From assembly GCA_046155615.1 (NCBI GenBank), contig JBJXFP010000146.1, forward strand, positions 1-40,577: DNA of 40,577 nt. The letters run 5' to 3'. Positions 26,013 to 35,469 of the stretch are shown one piece after another (within the stretch, counting starts at the first letter, position 1; each line of letters opens with the position of its first letter). The translations under genes were made by a program, and so were the position numbers. The notes under the pieces were generated by a model. The model was not told the DNA's origin and ran no database searches. It saw nothing but the letters and a program-made list of their open reading frames with translations. Source of the DNA: JANNVZ01 sp046155615. Its GTDB lineage: Bacteria; Bacteroidota; Bacteroidia; Flavobacteriales_D; Sanyastnellaceae.

Positions 26013-26039
26013 GGTCAGGGGTGTTGTCTCCCCCTGACC
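26013..26039. repeat. Perfect inverted repeat GGTCAGGGG / CCCCTGACC
   Basis: Nine-base arms (26013-26021 and 26031-26039) enclose a nine-base loop. GTCAGGGG recurs at 26110-26117 and 27897-27904, in the heads of composite repeats B and C, so this may be a remnant of the same family. Confidence 0.6.
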
Positions 26040-26100
26040 CCCTGAAGGGGGAATTGTGAAGGCTTTGTGATAGTATGCGGAAGCAGTTTGCTAACTTCCC

Positions 26101-26444
26101 CTTTAGGGGTCAGGGGTCAGTCGCCAAGAGCCAAAGGCCAAAGGCCAACAGCCAAAGGCTAAAAGCGTTCATGGTGGTTCGGCAGATTCCACATTCCGCT
26201 GCGCTGCATGTGGAATGACGGTGTGAAATGGGCGCTGCATGTGGAATGACTGTGCGCGAGGAACGCGGCACGGCCCAATCAACAAGTCACCAAATCACCA
26301 AATCACCAAATCAACAAGTCAACAAATCAACAAGTCACCAAATCACCAAATCAACAAGTCAACAAATCAACAAATCAACAAGTCAACAAATCAACAAGTC
26401 AACAAATCAACAAATCAACAAGTCAACAAATCAACAAGTCACCA
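26101..26444 (+). repeat. Composite repeat, copy B
   Basis: The order is: GGGGTCAGGGGTCAGTCGCC head (about 26106-26125), a run of GCCAAAG heptamer-like repeats (26123-26160), CATGGTGGTTCGGCA (26170-26184), a hairpin segment with ATTCCACAT and ATGTGGAAT arms (26185-26217), a single 31-bp unit (26218-26248), the box GCGGCACGGCCCAATC (26265-26280), and a long octamer tail to 26444. The tail ends only 4 bp from the stop codon of the MATE gene, which reads towards it. It is in direct orientation to copy C and inverted to copy A. Confidence 0.85.
26277..26444. repeat. Octamer satellite with two variable positions
   Basis: Twenty-one uninterrupted 8-bp units fit ARTCAMCA. Only two positions vary, and all four forms occur: AATCAACA ten times, AGTCAACA five times, AATCACCA three times and AGTCACCA three times. 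There is no insertion, deletion or other substitution in 168 bp. Confidence 0.95.
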
Positions 26445-26448
26445 ATGC

Positions 26449-27852
26449 TCACACCTTCACTTGCTTCCACTTGCCCTTGCGGAAGTAATACCAGTAGAGC
26501 AGTGCGATAACCGCCTCCGAAGCGGGCACGGCTATGAATGCGCCCAGCGGCCCCAGGCTGCAGCCAAAGGCCAGCAGGCAGGCCAGCGGTATCTGCAGCA
26601 GCCAGAAGCCTACTATACTTATATAAGTAGGAGTGCGCGTGTCGCCCGCCCCGTTGAAGGCCTGCATCAGCACCATGCCTATGCCATACAGTATGTAGCC
26701 GAGGGAAATAATCCGTAGCGACTGCACCGCATAGCCAAACTGCGCCTCTTTGGCAGGGTCTATAAAAAAGCTCAGCAGGGGCCCCGCCAGCACCAAGAAA
26801 AACACCATCACGCCCGCCATCAGGTATGCATTGTAGCGTGCTATTACGCGCACCGAACACTCGGCCCGCTCAGGGTGGCCGGCCCCCAAATTTTGCCCCA
26901 CCAGCGTAGCGGCAGCATTGCTTATGCCCCATGCGGGCAAAAGGAAAAACAGCACCAGCCTGATGGCCGTCTGAAAACCCGCGGTGGCCTCGCTGCCACT
27001 CTCGGCCACTATGCGCGCCATGAAGATCCAACTCGCACTCTGAATGATGAACTGAAATGTGGCAGGCCCGGCAATGGTGCCAATGGTCTTCATCACATCC
27101 CACTGCGGCACCCAGCGCGCCAGGTGCATGGGGAGCATCTCCAATTTTTTACCAAAAAGGCAATAAAGCTGATAGAGCACCCCGATGCCGCGCCCTGCCG
27201 TGGTGGCCACCGCAGCGCCCTCCACACCCATGGCGGGCAGCGGCCCCCAGCCATTTATCAGCATGGGGCACAGCAGTATGTTGCATCCGTTGGCTATCCA
27301 CAGGCTGCGCATGGCTATGCTGGCATTGCCCGCTCCGCGAAATATGCCATTGATAAGAAAAAGAAGAAATATGACCCCGCTGCCGCCCATCAGTATGCGC
27401 GTATAGCCCACTCCCATGGTGATGGCCTCTTCCTCGGTGCCCATCAGCCGCAGTATGTCCTCAGCATATATGTAGCCCGCCACGCTCATCACGGCTATCA
27501 CCACACCCGACATCACCAGCGCCTGTGCAGCAGCGCGGGCCGCCCCGCGCGGGTCCTTCTCGCCCACCCTGCGGGCTACCACGGCTGTGGTGGCAGCACT
27601 CAGCCCCACCGCCACCGAATACACTAAGGTGATAACCGACTCCGACAGCCCCACCACACTCACCGCATGGCTGCCCAATTGGTTTACAAAATAAATATCC
27701 ACCACCGCAAACACGCTCTCGAGGCACATCTCCAGCATCATGGGCACAGCCAGCAGAAATACCGCCACTTTGATGCTGCCCGTGGTGTAGTCGTATTCCC
27801 CATCGCGCAGTGATTGTTTAGTAAGTTCGGCTATCCGTTTGAGTGTTGGCAT
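26449..27852 (-). CDS. MATE family efflux transporter
   Basis: A 467-residue inner-membrane transporter with twelve predicted membrane helices in two six-helix halves. Family hallmarks are an N-terminal AVPMMLEMCLESVFAVVDIY segment, GLSAATTAVVARRVGEKDPR after the first pair of helices, INGIFRGAGNASIAM near the middle, and the second-half equivalents NAAATLVGQNLGAGHPERAE and QAFNGAGDTRTPTYIS. Members export cationic drugs or metabolites by sodium or proton antiport; the substrate here is unknown. The gene is GC-rich and lies between composite repeats B (4 bp after its stop) and C (beginning a few tens of bases before its start) in direct orientation, so the whole gene could have moved or been bracketed later. 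Confidence 0.95.
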   Translation of the reverse strand: MPTLKRIAELTKQSLRDGEYDYTTGSIKVAVFLLAVPMMLEMCLESVFAVVDIYFVNQLGSHAVSVVGLSESVITLVYSVAVGLSAATTAVVARRVGEKDPRGAARAAAQALVMSGVVIAVMSVAGYIYAEDILRLMGTEEEAITMGVGYTRILMGGSGVIFLLFLINGIFRGAGNASIAMRSLWIANGCNILLCPMLINGWGPLPAMGVEGAAVATTAGRGIGVLYQLYCLFGKKLEMLPMHLARWVPQWDVMKTIGTIAGPATFQFIIQSASWIFMARIVAESGSEATAGFQTAIRLVLFFLLPAWGISNAAATLVGQNLGAGHPERAECSVRVIARYNAYLMAGVMVFFLVLAGPLLSFFIDPAKEAQFGYAVQSLRIISLGYILYGIGMVLMQAFNGAGDTRTPTYISIVGFWLLQIPLACLLAFGCSLGPLGAFIAVPASEAVIALLYWYYFRKGKWKQVKV

Positions 27853-27889
27853 AAGGCAAAAAATTGTGGGGGGAAAATATTGGGTAGTG

Positions 27890-28140
27890 GGTAGTGGTCA
27901 GGGGTCAGTGCCCAGTCGCCAAAGGCCCTCATGGTGGTTCGACAGATTCCACATTCCGCTGCGCTGCAAGTGGAATGACTGTGTGAAATGGGCGCTACAT
28001 GTGGAATGACTGCGTGAAAGGGATGCTGCATGTGGAATGACTGTGTGAAATGGGCGCTGCATGTGGACTGCCCACCTTCGATAGGAATGCGGCACGGCCC
28101 AATCAACAATCAAAAATCAACAATCAACAATCAACAATCA
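27890..28140 (+). repeat. Composite repeat, copy C
   Basis: The same order as copy B: GTCAGGGGTCAGTGCCC head (27897-27913), GTCGCCAAAGGCCCTCATGG (27915-27934), hairpin segment (27945-27977; one arm has AAGTGGAAT, so one pair is lost), three 31-bp units (27978-28070), a divergent spacer, the box GCGGCACGGCCCAATC (28089-28104), then a heptamer tail of AATCAAC type to about 28140. It occupies most of the 400 bp between the divergent MATE and giant adhesin genes. Confidence 0.85.
27978..28070. repeat. 31-bp tandem array in copy C
   Basis: Three units start at 27978, 28009 and 28040. The middle one has AAAGGGATGCTG where the others have AAATGGGCGCT, so units have drifted more than in copy A. Confidence 0.93.
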
Positions 28141-28219
28141 CGCAACCCCAACGCCCCCTCCGCAGTCCATGTGTGCGCACACGGTAATCACCGTATGTAC
28201 AAAGGTCTAAACCGCCCAT

Positions 28220-28227
28220 TATATTTG
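28220..28227 (+). promoter_or_regulatory. Probable -7 box of the giant adhesin gene
   Basis: TATATTTG matches TAnnTTTG exactly and lies 26 bp before the proposed TTG start at 28254. There is no clear TTTG at the -33 position, so confidence is moderate. Confidence 0.45.
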
Positions 28228-28253
28228 CCCGATACACGAACGGAATCTGTCAT

Positions 28254-31200
28254 TTGCACTCGCTGAATCAATACTCACTTGTCTTCTTGTGCTTGTTGTT
28301 TTTTCTTTTTACAGAAAAAACCAATGCCCAGTGCAGTGCCGATGCAGGGCCCAATGTGACCATCTGTGCAGGTGAGTCAGTGACCCTTGGCGGCAGCCCC
28401 ACAGCAGTAAATGCAGGCGGAGGTGTGAACTACCAATGGGACGCCAACGTAGGCGCTGACCCCGTTCCCGATGATGTAGCCAACCCCACCGTATCGCCCA
28501 CTACCACCACCACCTATACCGTAGAGCTGAGTGGCGGAGGCTGTGGTGGCGAGGACGACCAGATAGTGGTAACCGTGCTGCCCTCGCCCAATGCCAACTG
28601 CACGGTGGCACCGGCAGGTACCCAATGCGCCAATCTGCCCTACACCTTTACCAATACTACCACAGCCTGCCCCTCGTGCGATTATGAGTGGAACTTTGGC
28701 GATGGCACTCCGGTGGTAACTACCACAAATGCCACGCACACCTTCAGCACTGCTGTAGGCACAGGCACCCAAACATTTACTGTAACCCTCACCGTAGAGG
28801 CGGCCAATGGCTGTACCGATACACACACAGTGAACGTTACGGTAAACCGCATACCGGATATAGAACTGAGCGACCCCATTACCTCCTTCACCCAATGCAG
28901 TGGCGACCCCACATTTCCCATCACCGTATTTGACGAAAGCACACCTGCCACCAACAGCAGCTACACCATAGTATGGGGCGATGCCACACCCAACTGGACC
29001 GGTGCTACCTCGCCCGAAGGAGTAACACATACCTATGCCACTAGCGGAGTGTTCAATCTGGTATATACCATAGTAGGTACCAACGGCTGCAGTGTGAGCG
29101 AGACCTATTACGTGAGCAACATCACCAATCCATCCATTGGTGCGGCCAATCCGGGAGGCACCCAGGGCTGTGGTCCGCTTGATATTTGTTTTCCGCTGAA
29201 TAACTACTTAGCCAACCACAGCAGCACTACCTACTTAGTTGACTTTGGTGACGGCTCGCCTACCCTATTGCTGAACCACCCGCCACCCACCGAGATATGC
29301 CATACCTACACGGGCAGTAGCTGTGCCACCAACCCTACAGGATATACATTCTCCATCACCGCCACCAACAACTGCGACCAGTCAGTGGCTACCATTTTTC
29401 CTGTAAAAGTTTACAACACACCCACCGCAGGTTTTATAGCCTCGCCAGTGCCTGCCTGTGTCAATACAGCAGTCACATTTACCAACACGAGTATTCCGGG
29501 CTACAACAGTTCGTGTTTACAGACAGGCACCTACACCTGGAATTTTGGTGACGGATCGCCCAACGTAGTGGTCACTTCCCTTGCCTCGCAATCGCATGTA
29601 TATACCGCCACCGGCACTTACACCGTAACGCTCACAGCCACCAACGCCTGCGGCAACAGCGTAGTAACCCAGGATGTGTGCATAGAAGCTGCACCGGTGC
29701 CCATCATGACAGTGCTGCCCACCAGCGGTTGTGTGCCATTGAACATAACCACCGACAACACCAGCACAAGCCTGAACACTTGCAGCGTAGCCAGCACGTG
29801 GTTGGTTGACTATGCCGAACTGCCCTGCCTGCCTGATGGCGGTGCCTATATCTACACCGGAGGCACCAGTGCCAGTTCTCTTGAACCTACCATGACACTT
29901 CAATCAGTGGGCACTTACACCATCAGGCTGAGAATGCAGAACAGCTGCGGCATTTTTGAAGATGCTGAAACGGTAACAGTAAATGCACCCCCGGTGGTGG
30001 ACGTCACCACACCACTGAGCGGGGTTTGTGTAGGAAGCACAGGCACATCATCAGCTGTGGTGAACAACTGCAACCTGGCCGTCACTTACCTGTGGACATT
30101 TCAGAATGGAATGCCAGCCACGGCAAACACCCTCGTACCACCGGCAGTTACTTACAACACCGTGGGCAATCAGAATGTAACACTGGCTGTAACCAATGCC
30201 TGCGGCACCACCAGCGATGTAGCGGCCATCAGTGTGCTTGCAGCGCCCAATGTGTTAGTGACCGCAAGCGAAGTTGACAACGGTATATGCAACGGACAGA
30301 GTGCTACACTTACCGCAACAGGCGCAGGCACCTATACCTGGTCGCCCGGCACGTATCTGTCTAACTATAGCCCTACGGGAAATACAGTGACCACCAATCC
30401 CACGGGCACTGTCACTTATACAATAACCGGAACATCGGGCAGTTGCACTGATACAGGAACCATTACCCTAACCATAGATCCATTGCCAACTGTAACGCCT
30501 GCCGCTGCCTATAGCATGTGTGCCGGTGAAACAGAATTGCTCGGTGTGACTGTGGTGGGCGGAACAGGGCCTTATTCCAACTATACATGGACACCCAATG
30601 CCACACTTGTGGGAGCCAACACAGCCACACCAACATCCAACGCGGCAGTTACTACCAACTACAATGTGCAGGTTACTGACAGTGAGGGATGCGTAGGCAC
30701 AGGCACCGTTCCCCTTACGGTAAATCCACTGCCTCCCACCAATGCCGGCCCTGACATAATACTATGCAACCAACCTGTGGCTACGCAGCTTACGGGTTTT
30801 TCGCCCACCGTGGGCGGCACAGGCCCCGGAGGCAGCGGCACCTGGAGCGGGCCTAACGTTACCACCGGTGGTTCATTCACTCCCGGAGGCGTTGGCCCAG
30901 TGGTACTCACCTATTGCTTCACTTATGCCAGCACCGGCTGCATGGCCTGCGACCCACTGACCATCACGGTGAACAACCCCATTGCCGCCAATGCCGGACC
31001 GGATACTACCATTTGTCTCAATGCTGGAACATTGGACTTAGAACCCGGTGTATTTCCAAACATTGGAGTTTGGAGCGGTTCGCCACTTGTTTCCTCAGGA
31101 GGAATATTTACCCCAACAACAGTAGGAACCTATACACTAACCAAGGCCGTGGGCAATGGCTCGTGCCTGCAAACCGACCAGATGCAGGTGGAGGTGATGC

Positions 31201-34200
31201 CTCTTCCAATATTGAACGCAGGCCTTGATGTCACCATCTGCGCAGGCGATGATGTTGACCTTGCGGCAATATGTACCAACTGCCCCAATGGCCCTATTAA
31301 TTTTTGCAACTGGATACCTGCGGGCATTCCTGTGTTGAGCTGTGCACCTAACTCAGGGCCGCTGTTTGCACAAACCGTATTCACCGTTACAGGTGTAGAT
31401 GCAGAAGGATGCGCAGGCTCAGACAATGTTACTGTATTTGTAAACCCTTTGCCCAACACCAATGCTGGGCCTGACATGTCAGTGTGCAATCAACCACTGC
31501 CTACAGTATTGATAGGCTCACCGGCAGGTGGCACATGGAGCGGCACAGGTGTGACACCCGGAGGTTCATACACCCCGACAGGAGTTGGTGCATTCACACT
31601 TACATATTGCTACACCAACCCCGCAACAGGTTGCACACGATGCGATGATATGGTGATGACGGTGGTGAATGCCACCATAGCCAATGCAGGCGCTGATGTA
31701 AACGTTTGTGCAAACGCACCGGCATTCAACATGGCGCCCGTAAGTCCGGGCGGCACATGGAGTGCAGTCACTCCGGGTGCGCCCATCACACCGGGTGGAG
31801 TATTTACCCCGGGTGCAACAGGCAACTACACATTGCTCTACACACTTGGGGCAGGTACATGCCAGACTACAGATCAGGCAGTGGTCAATGTAAATCCATT
31901 GCCGGTGGTAAATGCAGGACCAGACGTTACCATTTGCCTTGAGGAAAGCACACAACTGAATGCAACAGTGAACAACGGTACGCCTGCATATCAGTTTAGC
32001 TGGAATTTTCCGGCCATGTTGAATCAAAGCAACATAGAAGACCCCATTGCCACGCCACCTGTCAATACCAACTTCACGCTTACTGTTACCGATGCCAACC
32101 TGTGCCAGGGCAGCGATGCGGTTACCGTGTTTGTAAATGGATTGCCGGTGGTAGAAGCAGGCAACAACATCACGGTGTGTGACCAGCAGATAGTGGAAGT
32201 GCTTACAGGCTTTTCGCCATTGACCGGGCCGGGTGGCACAGGCTCGTGGAGTGGCACCGGCATTACTGACCCCGCAGGCGAATTCACTCCACCTGCTGTG
32301 GGTACTTATTGGATTTACTACAACTTCACCGCTGGCGGCAATGCCTGCGAAAACATGGACTCGCTGCAGGTAACAGTGATACCAACCATCTATGCCAATG
32401 CAGGCCCCGATGTAACACTTTGCCTCAACGAAGGGCAATACACCCTTACAGGTTTTTCGCCTGCAACTGCAACATGGAGCGGCCCCGGTGTGATAGATGT
32501 AACCAATGGAATAATACAAACCGAAGATGCAGGAGTAGGCACATGGACACTCACCTTAGACAATGGACAGGGCACCTGCCATACCAATGATGATATAGAA
32601 CTTGAGATACTGGCACTGCCCAATGTGAGTGCAGGACCAGGCGCCATAGTATGCGGTAATGCTAACCTATTCAATATGCCAGGAGATGTGCCAGCCAATG
32701 GTGGTACATGGGAAGGCACAGGCATTACCAATGCAGCACTTGGCACATTCGATCCGGCCATAGGTCCGGGCATTTATGCTGTGTGTTATTGGTATGAAGA
32801 TCCCAATACCGGATGCCGCGATACTGCCTGCGCCATGGTAAATGTGGCAGCAGTGCCTGTAGCCAACTTCACATTGGCTCCTCTGGGATGCACTAACAGC
32901 AACATGAGCTACGACAACACCAGCACAGGCGGCAGCATCTACGAATGGAACTATGGCAATGGAACCACACTCAACGGATTTGAACCGGGCTACACATTTC
33001 CTGATGAAGGCATTTTTGATGTAACACTCATAGTAGAAAACATAGCAGGCTGTGCGGACACTGCCATGAACAGCACAGAGATAATAGACCCGCCCAATGC
33101 TTTGTTAGTGCTTGATCCTGCGCAAGGTTGTGCACCGCTCAACGTAAGTTTTGCAAACCAAACCACCGGACAATACCTGACTTATGATTGGGATCTGGCC
33201 ATCAGTACCAGCACTGCACAGGTGCCGGCTTCGCTTACTTATCTGCAAGGCGACAGCATCATGGAATATCCCATCACACTCACTGCTACCAACTTTTGCG
33301 GCAGCGATACTGATACAGATGAAGTGGTAGTGCTGCCCCAACCAGTTGCCGGCTTTGGCACCAACCTGAACGAATTCTGCTCACCCTTCATGGTTGAATT
33401 CAACGACATTTCCACAGGACTTCCTGATGATTACTTCTGGGACTTTGGAGATGGAACCACAGGCAGCATGCCTGAACCCGGCTCACACATTTACTATACA
33501 GACACGGTGCCCGCTGACTATACAATCATGCTGGTGCTGAGCAATCAATGCGGAATAGACACAGCATATCATACCATCACAGTATTGCCAAATACAGTAA
33601 CAGCCTTTTTCAACACAAGTGATTTGGAAGGATGTGAGCCGCTGGATGTGACATTTACCGACTATAGCGATGGCGGTAATCAGGTGAGCTACTACCTGGG
33701 TGATGGCAACTACACGGCCAACGACAACCCTACGCACACATACAATGTGGGTGAATACACCATCATGCAATTTGTGGACAATGGCTGTAGCTATGACACA
33801 GCACAGGTCACCATCACTGTTTACGAATCGCCCGATATTGATTTTGAAACCAACGTGGTGAACATTTGCACCTTCAATGAAGTGCAGTTCACCTCTGATC
33901 CCGGTAACAGCGTGGAAGTATTCTGGGACTTTGGTGATGGATATACCAGCGAACTTTTTTACCCGACTCATACCTATGAAGTTGGCGGCAACTATGTGAT
34001 AACAATGACAGGTGTGAGCGACAACCTCTGCACCACCACCATCACCCAACCATTCACGGTATATGAAGGGCCTGATGCTTCCTTCACTGTGCCTGATAAT
34101 CTGGGGTGCAGTCCTTTCAACATTTGCTTCAGCAATAGCTCCAATGGTGGCAACTTCTATAGTTGGGATTTTGGTGATGGCAATACTGACAATGATGAAG

Positions 34201-35345
34201 ATGGATGCAACACATATTTGAATGTGGGTGCAGTGGCGGAACTTTATACTGTAACACTCACTGCACAGAACTGGCAGTTGTGTACAGATACATTCCAGAT
34301 GGATGTGATAGTGGCACCACAGCCTGTGTGTGCATTTACACTGAGCAGTTTTGAGAGTTGCTATTTCCCGCAGACGGTGCAGGCCACCAACTTTTCGCAA
34401 TATGCCAATGGATACGATTGGTATGTCAATGGCTCATTGTATAGTGATGAAACCAACGTGGAGCTAATCATGGATGCAGTGGGCGACTACGAAGTGGAGC
34501 TGATAGCAACCAACCAGTTTGGATGCACAGCCACAAGCACTGCCGACTACACCATACACCCATTGCCTGAAGCAGTGCTCGGTGCAGAACCCTTGCAGGG
34601 ATGCGAAGACCTTTACGTGCAGTTTGACAACACCAGCGATGGCGCGCAGACTTACCTGTGGACTTTTGGCGATGGCGCTACAAGCACTGCCTCATCACCC
34701 GACCACACCTACACGCAGCCGGGTATTTACGATGTGAGCCTGGTGGCCACCACGGATCAGGGCTGTAGTGATACACTTGAATACAACAACTATGTGCAGG
34801 TGTGGAATCTGCCCATTGCCGACTTCTGGTTCGATCCGGAAGAAACAGATATACACACACCGGAGATTTATTTCCACGATGACAGCTACGATGCACATGT
34901 GTGGGAATGGCACTTTGGTGATGGCGACTTCAACACATTGCCCAACGTGAAGCACGTATACCACGAAGCAGGCTTGTGGCCTGTGACACTGACTGTATGG
35001 AATGAGCATGACTGCGAAGACACCCACCATGATGTGGTGGTGATAAGCGACATCTTAGACGTCTACGTGCCCAACACCTTCACACCTGATGGCGATGGCA
35101 TCAACGAAGTGTTTTTGCCAAGCATTAAAGGATTGGGCTTCGTGGAGCGATATACTTTCCAGATATTCAATAGATGGGGAGTGGTGATATTCGAAACCAA
35201 CGACCCCGAAATGGCCTGGACGGGCGATGTGCGCGATGGTGCATACTACGCACAAGACCTTAGCTACAACTGGCAGATAAAATTGTTGCTGCATGGCAGT
35301 GATAAAGAGCGTGTGTTACAGGGACACGTGAATGTGATCCGTTAA
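28254..35345 (+). CDS. Giant PKD / Ig-like adhesin with T9SS type B sorting domain
   Basis: This 2363-residue secreted protein has a hydrophobic leader (YSLVFLCLLFFLFTEKTNAQ), many beta-sandwich modules and a C-terminal CHU_C domain (residues about 2270-2363; VYVPNTFTPDGDGINEVF, then FNRWGVVIFE). The middle holds about ten repeats opening with an NAGPD..C motif and often followed by GGTWSGTGVTPGG. The N-terminal and C-terminal thirds hold PKD modules marked by WDFGDG or WNFGDG (at least eight). No ATG exists near the 5' end; the best start is TTG at 28254, with a CTG three codons later as another option. The signal peptide lacks a basic n-region, which is unusual. The probable role is a cell-surface adhesin exported by the type IX system. 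No PorP/SprF gene follows it. Confidence 0.93.
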   Translation: MHSLNQYSLVFLCLLFFLFTEKTNAQCSADAGPNVTICAGESVTLGGSPTAVNAGGGVNYQWDANVGADPVPDDVANPTVSPTTTTTYTVELSGGGCGGEDDQIVVTVLPSPNANCTVAPAGTQCANLPYTFTNTTTACPSCDYEWNFGDGTPVVTTTNATHTFSTAVGTGTQTFTVTLTVEAANGCTDTHTVNVTVNRIPDIELSDPITSFTQCSGDPTFPITVFDESTPATNSSYTIVWGDATPNWTGATSPEGVTHTYATSGVFNLVYTIVGTNGCSVSETYYVSNITNPSIGAANPGGTQGCGPLDICFPLNNYLANHSSTTYLVDFGDGSPTLLLNHPPPTEICHTYTGSSCATNPTGYTFSITATNNCDQSVATIFPVKVYNTPTAGFIASPVPACVNTAVTFTNTSIPGYNSSCLQTGTYTWNFGDGSPNVVVTSLASQSHVYTATGTYTVTLTATNACGNSVVTQDVCIEAAPVPIMTVLPTSGCVPLNITTDNTSTSLNTCSVASTWLVDYAELPCLPDGGAYIYTGGTSASSLEPTMTLQSVGTYTIRLRMQNSCGIFEDAETVTVNAPPVVDVTTPLSGVCVGSTGTSSAVVNNCNLAVTYLWTFQNGMPATANTLVPPAVTYNTVGNQNVTLAVTNACGTTSDVAAISVLAAPNVLVTASEVDNGICNGQSATLTATGAGTYTWSPGTYLSNYSPTGNTVTTNPTGTVTYTITGTSGSCTDTGTITLTIDPLPTVTPAAAYSMCAGETELLGVTVVGGTGPYSNYTWTPNATLVGANTATPTSNAAVTTNYNVQVTDSEGCVGTGTVPLTVNPLPPTNAGPDIILCNQPVATQLTGFSPTVGGTGPGGSGTWSGPNVTTGGSFTPGGVGPVVLTYCFTYASTGCMACDPLTITVNNPIAANAGPDTTICLNAGTLDLEPGVFPNIGVWSGSPLVSSGGIFTPTTVGTYTLTKAVGNGSCLQTDQMQVEVMPLPILNAGLDVTICAGDDVDLAAICTNCPNGPINFCNWIPAGIPVLSCAPNSGPLFAQTVFTVTGVDAEGCAGSDNVTVFVNPLPNTNAGPDMSVCNQPLPTVLIGSPAGGTWSGTGVTPGGSYTPTGVGAFTLTYCYTNPATGCTRCDDMVMTVVNATIANAGADVNVCANAPAFNMAPVSPGGTWSAVTPGAPITPGGVFTPGATGNYTLLYTLGAGTCQTTDQAVVNVNPLPVVNAGPDVTICLEESTQLNATVNNGTPAYQFSWNFPAMLNQSNIEDPIATPPVNTNFTLTVTDANLCQGSDAVTVFVNGLPVVEAGNNITVCDQQIVEVLTGFSPLTGPGGTGSWSGTGITDPAGEFTPPAVGTYWIYYNFTAGGNACENMDSLQVTVIPTIYANAGPDVTLCLNEGQYTLTGFSPATATWSGPGVIDVTNGIIQTEDAGVGTWTLTLDNGQGTCHTNDDIELEILALPNVSAGPGAIVCGNANLFNMPGDVPANGGTWEGTGITNAALGTFDPAIGPGIYAVCYWYEDPNTGCRDTACAMVNVAAVPVANFTLAPLGCTNSNMSYDNTSTGGSIYEWNYGNGTTLNGFEPGYTFPDEGIFDVTLIVENIAGCADTAMNSTEIIDPPNALLVLDPAQGCAPLNVSFANQTTGQYLTYDWDLAISTSTAQVPASLTYLQGDSIMEYPITLTATNFCGSDTDTDEVVVLPQPVAGFGTNLNEFCSPFMVEFNDISTGLPDDYFWDFGDGTTGSMPEPGSHIYYTDTVPADYTIMLVLSNQCGIDTAYHTITVLPNTVTAFFNTSDLEGCEPLDVTFTDYSDGGNQVSYYLGDGNYTANDNPTHTYNVGEYTIMQFVDNGCSYDTAQVTITVYESPDIDFETNVVNICTFNEVQFTSDPGNSVEVFWDFGDGYTSELFYPTHTYEVGGNYVITMTGVSDNLCTTTITQPFTVYEGPDASFTVPDNLGCSPFNICFSNSSNGGNFYSWDFGDGNTDNDEDGCNTYLNVGAVAELYTVTLTAQNWQLCTDTFQMDVIVAPQPVCAFTLSSFESCYFPQTVQATNFSQYANGYDWYVNGSLYSDETNVELIMDAVGDYEVELIATNQFGCTATSTADYTIHPLPEAVLGAEPLQGCEDLYVQFDNTSDGAQTYLWTFGDGATSTASSPDHTYTQPGIYDVSLVATTDQGCSDTLEYNNYVQVWNLPIADFWFDPEETDIHTPEIYFHDDSYDAHVWEWHFGDGDFNTLPNVKHVYHEAGLWPVTLTVWNEHDCEDTHHDVVVISDILDVYVPNTFTPDGDGINEVFLPSIKGLGFVERYTFQIFNRWGVVIFETNDPEMAWTGDVRDGAYYAQDLSYNWQIKLLLHGSDKERVLQGHVNVIR

Positions 35346-35461
35346 AGTTTTTTGACAGTCACAATCCGGATCATTGGCAAATCAATTTTCATCCATAGCT
35401 CTCAATTAGCAGCTTGCCTGATTCGCTCAAAACTGCAAAATTTTCCTTTTTTCATTTTATC

Positions 35462-35469
35462 TACTTTCG
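35462..35469 (+). promoter_or_regulatory. Probable -7 box of the PKD / EF-hand-like gene
   Basis: TACTTTCG lies 22 bp before the ATG at 35492, within CTACTTTCGTC, the same 11 bases as in the ndh promoter. No clear -33 box. Confidence 0.45.

Noticed and set aside
26228..26718. Plus-strand open frames rich in NKSTNQQ
   Set aside because: They only translate the octamer satellite and then run antisense through the MATE gene.
27831..28113. Minus-strand open frames with HMQ and STCS repeats
   Set aside because: They translate the repeat modules of copy C and have no ordinary gene character.
24249..28140. Composite repeats as integron attC sites or a transposon with its enzyme
   Set aside because: No integrase or transposase is present, spacing and core do not match attC, and the copies have no obvious terminal inverted repeats.
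28377..34400. Long minus-strand open frames inside the giant adhesin gene (up to 317 codons)
   Set aside because: They arise from the composition and codon bias of the plus-strand gene; their Cys- and His-rich products resemble no protein.
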